Of a DNA stretch of 64,000 nucleotides, positions 1-10,662 are shown piece by piece. Under the pieces are notes generated by a model, which saw only the letters and a list, made by a program, of their open reading frames with translations, was not told the DNA's origin and did not search any database. The number at the start of each line of letters is the position of its first letter. Within the stretch, counting starts at the first letter, position 1. The position numbers and the translations under genes were made by a program. The DNA is from Struthidea cinerea (Eukaryota; Chordata; Aves; Passeriformes; Corcoracidae), in NCBI GenBank assembly GCA_013397865.1, contig VZTI01003402.1, positions 434,001-498,000 on the forward strand. Direction: 5' to 3'.

Positions 1-2170
1 GACTTTTCAAATGTAATTTTCTTTCTATAGCAAGCTGTCTTAATCACAATCACAATCACGTTTTTATATTGTAATGAACATTTTTTAGTGGTTATGAAGT
101 TACAGTTGAACAAAAAGTTCTCAGTTTCTTCATTGATGGCTTTTCTTCTTCATTCTTTTCTGACTGCTGTTTTTAAAGAGTAGTACTTGAAAATGTTCAC
201 TTTGATCTGTTTCATTCAGCAAAAAGCAAGACCTTGCTTTTAGGGAAAATGGAATTCCTCATGTAATTATATGATTCCAATAGGTGGTACTTTTAGATGA
301 CCACATCCCATAACAGCACAAGTGATACAACTGGAAAAACTTGAAACACTGGGTAACATCTGGTTGGACTATGCAGTGCTGTGGGTGGGATTTACTGACA
401 TTCATGCTCTAGCCTGAGATGCAGCAGTTTGTGTGGAAAGCTGGAGCAAGCAGCAGGGTGCTCTATCCTTCCCACACAGATCAATGCCTGCGTGTAGGTT
501 TTACGGGAAATGAATTTTAAAGTTTGGGTCAAGATTGCCACTGACATGAAAAATATAAGATTGCTGGTTTTACTTAAATAAAAATATATACACTGAGCAA
601 ATACTCCGTATTTCTTTGAAACTAGGAACTCAGCAGCCAGACCCCAAAGACTCTTACAGTTCAGTATACATAGGAAATAAATGAATACTGCTCTACATTA
701 AATGGGTTATTGTTAACTTCCTACACCTTAGTCTTGTTTTTAGAGTTTCTCCTTGGGAATTTGTAGCTTCCTTGAACTAGTGATGCAAGGGGCCAGCAGA
801 AGTACTGCTTACTTTTGTGCAAACTAGAAAGCCTTCCCTCTGCAAACTAGAAAACATGAGGGGATTGATATGTACTAACTTCCACAGCACTTAGTGCTGG
901 GCACTTGCAACATCATCAACTGTAAGAAATATTTCAAGATCCTTTCTCCCTGTGAAAATTCTCATTAGAAGTTGGGTTTCTGTTGGCCTTCAGCAGAACT
1001 CCAGATACCTCTTTCCATGTGCTGGTGTGTGGGGAAAGCTGAGGTGTTTGAAGTTCTGTAGAAGCTTTGATAAAACTTCTTTTCATCTTGCATGCTTTCA
1101 GAGCTGGCCTTCGTACCTGCTAGACAGAGCTGCTAGTTCTTGCTATTGTCATCTTTCTACTTCGTTTGAAGCCAAACAAGTAGACGATTAAAAATAGACC
1201 TTCTCTTCTTCTGTGCTACAAAGGGTCTTAGGTGGTACTATGATCTAACTGATTTGCATCATACAGATTAAAAATGTATATGTAATGAGCTAGATAAAAA
1301 TTGTAAAAATACTTGGTGGTGGGGAAACAAGTACCAAAAATAATCCACATTTGAAACTGTCACAAAATGTGGTATGTTAGCAGTACTTAATCAAGATCAG
1401 AAAGCAAAACAGTTCATTTCTCTGCAAGTTATCAAATCCTTCTGGTAAGTGACACTTTGGAAACATTCAACAGCTTCAAACCAGCTGACTTAATGTTTTA
1501 CATGCAGGAAAGATGGCTAGAACAGCGGTAATCAGCAGAATAAGTTGGTTTCGTAGTTGAGCTCTGGTGAGGTGTTAGATCGTGTGGGTAGCTTTCATAA
1601 AAGCTTTCTCACTTTTAATTCTGTAGCAAAGATGACTGTCTGCTTCACAAATTAATAATATTTTCCTTTCTCTCACAATGCCAAACTAATTCATTATATC
1701 ATATTTTATTATATGACTATTTGTCTAGTCTGCTTTTTATAGTATTCTCTCACTAAGATGAAACATCTCTTAAGCTCTTTTCCCTCTTCACACCTCTGAA
1801 ATAATACAGTATCATTATTATAATCTTACCAATAGGTTCCAAACTCATGTTATTCCTCCTCTCTTATGTAAGCCACAGGCACATATCTGGTGTAAAAATT
1901 CCTCTCATTAATGCCATCACTTATACTGCAATTTTCAGAAAAACTTGCATTATTGTTTTCCATGTTTTTACTTCATATTTTGTGACTAAAAAAGACCAGG
2001 CTTCCAAATACTTCATTAAATATAGCAATTACTTTACTGTCACTGGTCACAAGGAAGGTGTGGTTCTTTCATGGGAGTCAACAGAGATGCTTCACTCATG
2101 CTTCAGATGTCTCAGTCAGAAAAACACCTTAAGCAGTTGTTTTATGGTTCCTGGAAGGAGGGCAGTCCCT
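1..2170. other. No gene recognised; AT-rich unique sequence
   Basis: Only a short AATCAC triplet repeat (about 42-59) and scattered AATAAA motifs (for example near 577 and 674) were seen. Since CTLA4 normally precedes ICOS, part of this could be distal 3' sequence of CTLA4, but no CTLA4 coding motif is visible. Confidence 0.4.
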
Positions 2171-2320
2171 ATGCTGAGTGTGTGCATGTGTTTTCTTGGT
2201 TTGTTTTGCAATGCTGGATGCTCCATAGGAGCCGATTGCTCGTGTCTCATCCAACAAATCCATGAACTAAAAGGGAATGCAGGCTATCTTACCCAGGGGG
2301 TCTATGACTTGCAAAAGAGG
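2171..2320 (+). CDS. Unrecognised exon-like ORF: signal peptide plus amphipathic segment
   Basis: From the ATG at 2171, exactly 50 codons lead to a plausible donor, AGAGG|GTAACA, at 2321, so the intron would be phase 0. The first 20 residues (MLSVCMCFLGLFCNAGCSIG) look like a signal peptide. Then follow ADCSC and an amphipathic stretch with the spacing LIQQIHELKGNAGYL. Signal plus first helix ending in phase 0 is the layout of the first exon of many short-chain helical cytokines (IL-2 and IL-4 families). I do not recognise the family and found no convincing following exons. Without splicing, the frame runs on to a stop at 2413. It may be a chance ORF. Confidence 0.25.
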
Positions 2321-3292
2321 GTAACAACCTGCATAGCACTGATGGAAGTCAGGCAGCAAAAGGAAGAGGCTGGAGGAAGTGAGAGAGAGTCAGCTTCTCT
2401 GCACACAGCATGACTGGCACCTCCCAATGTGGCACCTTTTGAAATGGCTCTCCCTCAAAAAGTTGATTTAGATTCAGCAACATGGATGCTCTTGGTTTAC
2501 TTTTCAATATGCAGAGCATGAAACACTCGGCACCTAATCTGCTCTAGAAACATGAAGTACTTGAATTTAATAACCTCTTCCACTCACAGTAAAGATGTCA
2601 ATATTTATTTTGGCAAATTTTTGTGTATTGAAAGATTGTGAAAGAAAAGGAAATTTGTTGGGATTTTTATATCAAATACTTGGACTTCTCTGAAATAGTG
2701 TTTAACTTTAAAATTTAACTATATCAAATTTATAACAAAAAACCTCTTTTTGTCAAACATAAATTTTTTTTCCTCAACTTCCTAGTCTGTAAAAGTTTCC
2801 AAATTTCAAGTTTAGGCAGTGAATTTAAAAATATTTATTCTCATAGGTCTAGTCTTTGCAGAACAGAAATTATGGATGTGAGTGTTAAACCTGTAAAGAA
2901 AAAAGATATTGAAGCTTAAATATCACAAAATCCAGATGAGGCCAAATGTAGCAAAAACTATTGTATTGATCTTTCTTTCTCACCTTGAAGATCTTTCATT
3001 CTTTCACAAGGAAACCAGAAGTGTTCTGTGTTATTTGTGACATTTCAGTGGCTAATGAAGGTCCAATTACTTCTCAATAACTAGTCAGCCTTTTTTCTTC
3101 TGATTATGCTATGGGTAGTTACCATTGTATGCTTCCAAGCTCAAGTCATTGTTATGACAAATAGAACTTTAGATGCTGCCAGTTGGACCTATCTGGGTCA
3201 TCCTAACTTCTTTTTAACTTAATCCTTTCTTTACTTGATTTAATTGCCATGGAGGCCAGTATATGGATTAAAAACATTGGCATATGCAGCAA

Positions 3293-3322
3293 ACTAATCA
3301 GATTCACACTAATCAGATTCAC
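3293..3322. repeat. 15-bp tandem duplication
   Basis: Two perfect adjacent copies of ACTAATCAGATTCAC, followed by two further bases of the unit. Confidence 0.9.
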
Positions 3323-5933
3323 ACATGTTGTTCACATGGCTTTAAGCTCATGAATAAGTCACAAAATCTTACTCGTCATGCAATAGTAACAACAGGGTAA
3401 AGTTTAGTGAAATATTTAGGTGTAGCAGAAAGCTGTCCCTGCAACAGAACTGGGAGACACTGGAAATAGCCTGTTGCATGTGAAGCAGGTAGTATGGGAA
3501 AGTAGATTTAGGATTTAAATCTATTAAATATATACAATGAAATATAGTAATATAAAAATATGCTTATGAAATATGCATAACTCTGTATTGAGTATGCCTG
3601 GAGGCTTCCCTTGCTACCTAAACCCACACTCTATTATAAAAAAAACTCTTGACAAAACCTGTCACTTATTCAGCAATACATTGTCTTGACGCTATTCTGA
3701 AGTAAAACCTAAAAATTATCAGAAAATCAAAGTGTTGCCAGTTTCTGTCTAGTTGCTAGAAAATATTTCCATGTTTTGCTAAAGTGCCGCTTTCAGTCTT
3801 TTCAGCATGAAACTGATGCACTGATGATATGTGATTGCTGGAAATACCTTGGCCCTTTCGTAATAAAATGTTTAAAAAGAATACCCCAGCAAATTTCAAA
3901 TCAAGAGATTTTACAAGCTCTGTAGAGTGCTCTTTAGTTCCTGCCCCAATTTCTTCACTTAGGTTTGTATGAGTACAAGGCTGACACTTTCCAGTGGGGG
4001 TGAGTTGATGCAATTAGTCACCTTCACTTAACTAGAACTGTCCAGAAAGCTCATACAGAGAGTGCTCATCTATTGAAAAAGCCTCTGTGCATGTGTGCAC
4101 AAATGCAGCAATAAAACCATGCATGCCAAAACCTTCCTTGGGTCAAAGTAACACTTTGTGTTCAGCACCAGAGACAGGAAGGAGAAGAGCCACTTGCCCA
4201 AAGGCTGTGGTACTGCTGGGAAGTGAGACACGCAGGCTGCTGCTGCCCAATCCGACATCAAAGGCAGGAGCATGCCTGGAGCACCAACTATGCTCACCGC
4301 CTGCACTTTCAGTGGAAAACTTTGAAGGCTGGCAGGCCTTCTTGATTTCTACTGATAATCTGTGAAAGATGGTAATTTTGTACTGATACAGACTGGGAAA
4401 TTCTTATCTTGAAACTTCGCAAATCTAATAATAAATGTCCTAATTTTTTTTGTTTGTTGCATTAAAGGCCTTTGAGATTTCTAAAGAGGATATGCCATTA
4501 CCAACACTGTCCTGTTACAGCATGGATCACCAGCAGATTTAGTAATGAGTACTGTGAATCTATGTCTTGCAACAAACAGAACTAGGAATCACTGCTTTCA
4601 ACAATTTTCAGACACTTAAATATCCTTTACCCAGTAGATTTTTATGACAGAAGGAACAGTTGTGTCAAGTTCAAAACCAATAAGCACCATTCTTTTGTAT
4701 GCAAGAAAGATCTCTTATCTGAAAAATTCATCAGTAACTCTTATCAATGATTTAGGTGCTACCACCTACCAAGAATTAGTATTTTGATTCTGTTTCTGGC
4801 TGGAGCTTTATCTGTGCTGCTAATACTGTGTTTAGTTTTTCTTTTACCTTTCCAAGTCACACACATACTGCAGTCATGCATCTTACTTGTACTGTTTGTA
4901 AGTAGTTAATCATAAGGTATCATAGCTCATCTTTTTGAAACTGGCAAACTACGTAGCAGGCTGTGCTCTTGGCTCCCAGCCCTGCTGCAGTCACTGTTAA
5001 CTCACTGGGAATACCAAAAGACACTCGGTTCTACTGATGCCTAACAGAAGAGCACAGCAGCAGTAACTCTTTATTTCATATGTGGTTACATTATTTGCAA
5101 CAATCAGGAAGAGTACAATATAAATGAATACTAATGAAATAGGACCTGTTCTACAGCGTCTGTATGCATCATTCAAGACCAGACAGAGCTGGCAGGAAAA
5201 AAAAGGTGGGAATGATACTAAAAGACACAGCAGCTGTCCACTTCCCAGCAGTGCCCAAGAGCAGATGGCAGGAAAGTGTATACGACCGATGAAAGCATGC
5301 TATGAAACCGCCCTAAAATACTGTTCCAGTCCTCCTTCAGCAGCAGCTCAGGAACTTCAAAGGGTGGTGTCTTTGTCTTCAACAGCCGCAGGGGATTTCT
5401 CTTCCATGAATTCACCCTTTCACTTTTTGAAGTACTGTGGACTTTTGAGTTCACATAAACAAGGATGATCAGCTGTTCTGTATTACAGAAGAAATGGAAG
5501 AACTCAAAGCAACACAAATAGCCTTGAAAAACAGTGGGTAAACCTATATAGACCAAAGGGGATCTCTGGGGTAGTTTTCAAAGTTTGGAAACAATGAAAT
5601 GTTTCTTTTCGTAGTGGAAACCCAGTTATGTTTCCATATCAACTAGAACAATTTGTCTGATATAAAGCTAATAATAAAATCACCACTTTCTTCTCTGTAA
5701 CCACTAGCACTAATCACCCACTTATGAAAATGCAACTAGAAGGAAAGATGCAAATGGCCAAATTAATCTTTTCCCCTTTAACTATTTTTCTTCTTCAAGC
5801 AAAAGAAGCACCAAAACAGTCCGTCATTGAAAAACTACAGAGCCTTCACTGATGTCACTAGAAAACACAGTGTAACCACAGAACCACAGCAACCCAATGA
5901 GAAGTAGAGTGGTGTGACTGGCTTACTTCTTCC

Positions 5934-5958
5934 TCTTTTTTTTTTTTNTTTTTTTCTT

Positions 5959-5990
<32 letters not shown>
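5934..5990. repeat. Poly-T / T-rich tract containing an N
   Basis: A long T run interrupted by CTTCC-type breaks and one unresolved base near 5948. It is probably a slippage-prone simple repeat; the length may be unreliable. Confidence 0.9.
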
Positions 5991-7942
5991 CCTTAACAGC
6001 TCTTTTCTTACCTAGCAGGGAAGGGAAAAAGCCAATGGCTGGTAGAGGTACATGCCTAAATCAATATAACATGAATCCATGATCTGGTAACTACAGAATC
6101 TTGTATCTGTTGATTGCATGTGCAGCAAGACACCCAGCATAAGAAGTAATACATTTGTACCCTCACCATCATACTGTGAACACCAAAAAACCAGAGCTTA
6201 CAGATTTCTGGGTCACAACAAGCAGCCCCTAACATCAGGCAGAGGTGAGCCTTAAAAAGGAACTGGGATAACCAAGAGGAATACAATCACACCCAGCAGC
6301 ACCTTTGATAAGTTACACAGCAGCAGCTGAGGGCCACTTTTGTCAAAGGGAGCCTAGTTCAGCTAAAAAAACAAGCATCAGCTGTGAGGCTGACCTCTGT
6401 GGTATGTACTGAACACATCTTCACTGCTCGTGACTTTGCAAGGACCATACCTTGCCTCTATTGCTGACAAAGTACAGCAGGCAGACAAGGGATAAAGGAT
6501 TCTAGCAACCAAACAGGGCAGGCAACAAGAAGAGATGACTTTGAACTAAAGAGAGATGGGACATATGCATGTGACTTTTCAGTGGCCACCTGAAACAATG
6601 GAATAAGCAGTTGATCTATAAACAGATCTACAGACAGAAAACTGAGATTTATCACACCATATTTTCCAGGGCTATCTGATGAGACATAGCTCCATTCCTG
6701 GCCTGGCAGCAAACCAAGGCAGCTTCCAGCCAGAAGGGGATTCCTGAGGAATTCTGAAGTTAGGTTTGGGAACAGTGCTATCATTAGCCCCAGATGCTAA
6801 TGTAATATTAATGTTTAGCAGCAGTATCAACACAATGAGAATGGAGAAACACCAACTTCCACCTTTTCTGACAGTCATCTAAATTCATGAAAGTATAAAT
6901 GTAAAGGCTGTACCAGATGAGAATAAAAAATAAAAAATCAGAGGCAAGTATCTTGCCTCACAGATAAGTGAGGTGCTTAGTGCTCCAACAGTGGGTGCTT
7001 AGTGAAGACTGTAACATGAGGAAAAACATGTGCTAATGCTATCCTGAAAGACTCTCATAACCTACAAAAATTTTCAGGTTTAGGGCTTGTCTGGTTCTGA
7101 CGAGGAGGCAGAAAATCCAGGATTCTGTAGTATATATAGGAACAGTATGGACACCTCTATTCCCTCAGCTCCACTGTGCTGCAGCTGCTTGACTTCTCCT
7201 GTGGATATGGGTGTGCTTTGCTGTGGTTCAGTCAGGATCACATGAGGCTACAGACCCAAATGAAGCAGCAGTTCGGTGAGGACAACAAAAGCCCCCTAAG
7301 CAAACATTCATTTTTAATGACCAGTAGGTACAGAGCGGAGATCAAAGAGACCCAGCATGTAAAGCTTGTTCTTTTCAGTCAATCATGGGCAAGCAGGGAA
7401 CTGCCCATTCCTATACATTGTGTGTACATCTGCCCGGACCAACTTAATAGTAGCTGGGAACAGCTTAGACTGAGCAGAGCTCACTGAGGTTTTATTCTGA
7501 GCACTAGGGTGGATCAGCTACTGGGGAGCTTGCCTGAATGTAATTAGATACTTCCTGCGTTCAGGCTGACACTGTGATCCCGTCAGAGCTGGTATGGATA
7601 GTTCACCCTAAACTGTATTGAGAGTGCACGAGAGACACAGGGCACCTAATCAAGACACGAACCTGGCAGCTGCAGAGCTCGTTCTTTTTGTTCCACTGCT
7701 GTGTTTCCCAGGAGCAGAGAGGTGCATGGCAGTGGGGAACTTCAGTGAGGAAATCTGGAGTCTTTACATGACAAAGGCAAATTCACCAGAATATCCTATG
7801 GTGATCTGCAATGTGATCACTGTGGTTAAAGTCATGTTTTAGAGTAGTCATTTCAATCACATGTTCTCTAGAGAATATAGATACCTGATTTCCATTTTTT
7901 GCTCGTTGTCATTCTAATTATTACTGCAAATTCTTTTTTTGT

Positions 7943-8137
7943 GTGGTGACAGCATCCAAGCTAGCCGCAAGAAGTGTGCCTAGACCCCTCCCTTACAGTG
8001 AGATCCTGAAGCACACCAAAGGCTTTAAGGCTCTGCTTCACCAGGTTAAAAGTGCTCTGGGACAAACAGCAAACATATCAGAAAGGTTCATAGTCGTCTC
8101 CCATCCTCTCGCAGGAGATAATCTGCTCCCGGGTTAA
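7943..8137 (+). other. Unrecognised helix-rich ORF, possible 3' exon
   Basis: Sixty-four codons end in TAA at 8137. After a pyrimidine-rich acceptor-like site (CCCTCCCTTACAG, ending near 7998), the reading EILKHTKGFKALLHQVKSAL forms a likely amphipathic helix, followed by a sequon (NIS). A terminal exon is possible, but the phase that acceptor implies does not match the phase-0 donor at 2320. No family was recognised; weak. Confidence 0.15.
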
Positions 8138-8599
8138 CTCGCTTACTCTGAGTGGCAGCAAACTCTGCTAGTTCTGTCTGGCCTCGGGGGAGTTTCTCCT
8201 TCACGCTTCACTACAGCACCTCTGAGACCGCATCAGCCACACACTTGTAGTGGTTCCCTGAGAAGTAACTTCTATTCAAACTCCATTGACTCTTGGCCTT
8301 TCCCGGCCTGCTGGAAGGATTGTTTTTACAGCTTGTTCTTTCTCATCAAATTAGCAAGAACAGATGAACAATGTTCAAATACCTACAAAAAAGACCAAAC
8401 CCCCTTCTCGGCTATGACACTTTCAAAACCTCCTGAGCCCTAAGAAACCTGCTCTGACCCTCCAAGCACAGGCATTGGCGACACTGACATTGCACTGCTC
8501 TCTGCTGTGCGGTTTCAGAATTTCTTTCTGATGAAAAAAAAACCCAAACCCCTTTAAACATAAAGCCACGTGCACGTGAAGAGGCTCGTGTGGGATTCT

Positions 8600-8980
8600 A
8601 GGAAACCACAGAGAGCAGTCGTACCTTCGTGAGGGCCGACGCGGGGCCATGCAGGGTGACCCTGAAGGGCTGCGCTGCAAGCCAGGAGTTCGGCAGTGCC
8701 GAGACGGGGCTGAGAGCGAGTCCCTCGTGTGGCAGCGGCAGCAGGGCCCCTTCCGGCGCGGCCCGGCCCGATCCCGCACAGCGCTGCCGCCCCGCACTCC
8801 CNCGCCCCCGCGCGGCCGCAGAGCCGCCCGCGGCCGGGGGACACGGGCCCGGGGGTCCGGGGGCTCCGCTGCAGAGCCGGCGTGCGCGGTCACCCGGGGA
8901 TACAGGGCTTTCGGCCACGGGTCAGCAGTGCTGCTCCCCCCGTTTCACAGCGTCCGGGTGAGCTCAGCCTGAAAGGCAGC
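8600..8980. promoter_or_regulatory. CpG island, likely promoter
   Basis: About 380 bases of very GC- and CpG-rich sequence in an AT-rich setting, densest around 8750-8890, with GC-box-like runs and NotI-like GCGGCCGC. One ambiguous base lies near 8802. A consensus-like + strand donor, CCGG|GTGAGC, sits at the right edge (8958), and a minus-strand donor-like GAAG|GTACGA sits at the left edge (about 8620). Either strand, or both, could carry a first exon. ORFs inside it are composition artefacts. The gene it would serve is unknown; an upstream promoter for ICOS, 5.8 kb away, is one possibility. Confidence 0.6.
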
Positions 8981-10518
8981 TCTTGGAAAGCTCTCCTGCA
9001 GAAGGGGAAACAAATCCTTCACCAGTCCCTTGCGGCAGGAGCCCGGGGCTGACACAGCACTGCAGGGTACCCAGCTTCGGTTGTCTTTGCTCTGGCACTC
9101 CTCAGAGGAGTGCGGCTGGACGGAGCGAGGGATCTCACCTTTGCAGGTGGGAGTACTGCCTCCCATAGCCTTGGCCTGCATGTACAAACCACTTTGTTCC
9201 CAAGGCAGTAACCTGTGGGATTCTGAATGGCAGACACAAAATAGAGGACATGTAGTTACATATTTGTGATTTCGTTGGTTTTACTCCTCCAAATCCACTA
9301 AGGCCTGAGCTGTCTAAGCCTAACTCCAGTTAACCACTAACAACAATAGTAAAGCCTGGCTTGGAGACACTTGAGAGACGGTTTCCAAAAGCAGTTTAAG
9401 TCAGCTGGGAAAAGCATGTGTGTGTCCTCAGCCACTTCAGTGTTTCTGGAAGTCCAAGACAGGTTTGTGCTGCTTCACCTGTCCTTGCAATTTTCAACAT
9501 AACTTTTCATTTATCTCTCATCTGCAAGAATGCATCACAATTTTGGTGACTGTTTCTGTTGGAGAAAGTTTCTCTTTGTTGCACTGTCAAGGCAGTGGTA
9601 GCAAGAGTTTACCTTTAAAACGTAATCACAACAATGCTGAGATAAAAACCACACCACAAACCCCAAGCATCACCACAGAATATGGCTCTTTCCATCCTAG
9701 CTCCTCAAAGGCAGGTGACCAGATAACCACATAATAGGAGTCCCCACCCTACTGCAAACTTTGAAAGAGTTGGGGTGTGAAAATTTTACAAAACCTGTAT
9801 AATTTGTCACTGTCACCCAGTGTCACCCAGGAACAACTTCCATGGTCACCCAGCTCATCTGCATGTATCTGTCATGCACTGCTCCCCCTAGTGCCAGACA
9901 GTAACACTCTGGGTCTCCAAGTTCGCACTTCACTTGGGTTTGACTATTTGCCATCCGTTCTGAAAGACCTCCTTTTCAAAGCTAGGTATAAGGGGCCCTG
10001 TAACAAAGTCCCACACAGCGGCATGTTGGCCATAGGGAACTTCAATGGCTTCAGAAGATACACTCCTCCTTCTGGAACACTGCCCATGAACACAGGCTAC
10101 CTACAACCCTTGTATTTTCCTAAATACCTCCTGCACACTCAGGCATATACCAGTGGAAAGTACCTACTGCTCACAGTCCGCTTCCTAGTACAACTTGAAG
10201 GGCAGGAACATGGTCATTACCTTTGTTGGTGGTGTTGCTGGAGACAGTAAACTTTCCCCAGCCAGCCTATAGGTCTGCAGTCCACACCACCAGCGCATGC
10301 ACATGAGCTCCACTGGGCCCTTTCTATCTACACCCCACATCCTGAAGAAGTGTTTGGTACCTCTTTTAGGTAACTGTGCTGCAGGAGGGACAGGGTTGGA
10401 TACACAGAGGCAGAGAAGTTCCTAAGATCAGATGGAGACTGTCTTTTCCTGGGTGGCTCTCAGTTGCCTTGAGTCAGCCAGTCCAAAACATTAGTCCCAG
10501 GATCTGAAGTGGCATTTA

Positions 10519-10662
10519 GAATCATAGAACAGTTTGGGTTGGAAGGGACCTTTAAACACCATCTAGTCCAACCCCCCAGCAATAAGCAGGGACATCTTCA
10601 ACTAGGTCAGTTTTTTTCCAGGGATGGGGCATCTACTGCCTCTCTGGGCAACCTGTTCAGAC
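10519..10662 (-). mobile_element. CR1 LINE 3' fragment
   Basis: Read on the + strand, it starts with the AATCATAGAAC-type CR1 terminus and GGTTGGAAGGGACCTTTAAA, then GTCCAACCCCCCAGCAAT and CTCTGGGCAACCTG, the usual antisense view of a CR1 3' end. It is 5'-truncated to about 145 bases. CR1 is the dominant bird LINE and most copies are truncated like this. Confidence 0.9.

Larger units (their letters stand above)
2321..7942. other. No gene recognised; AT-rich unique sequence
   Basis: Contains a 15-bp tandem duplication at 3293-3322, a long T-rich tract with one ambiguous base (about 5934-5990), and ORFs up to 114 codons on both strands without recognisable domains or splice context. Confidence 0.45.

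Noticed and set aside
4087..4365. 92-codon + strand ORF considered as a second exon for the 2171-2320 exon
   Set aside because: The acceptor-like TGTGTTCAG gives the wrong phase for this frame, and the protein shows no helix pattern or family resemblance.
5482..5538. Short helix-like segment (EMEELKATQIALKNSG) between an acceptor-like and a donor-like site
   Set aside because: Its phase does not fit the phase-0 donor at 2320 and the segment is too short to stand alone.
8423..9269. Many overlapping ORFs of 60-156 codons on both strands
   Set aside because: They coincide with the CpG island, occur in most frames at once and are rich in Pro, Arg, Gly and Ala; base composition explains them.
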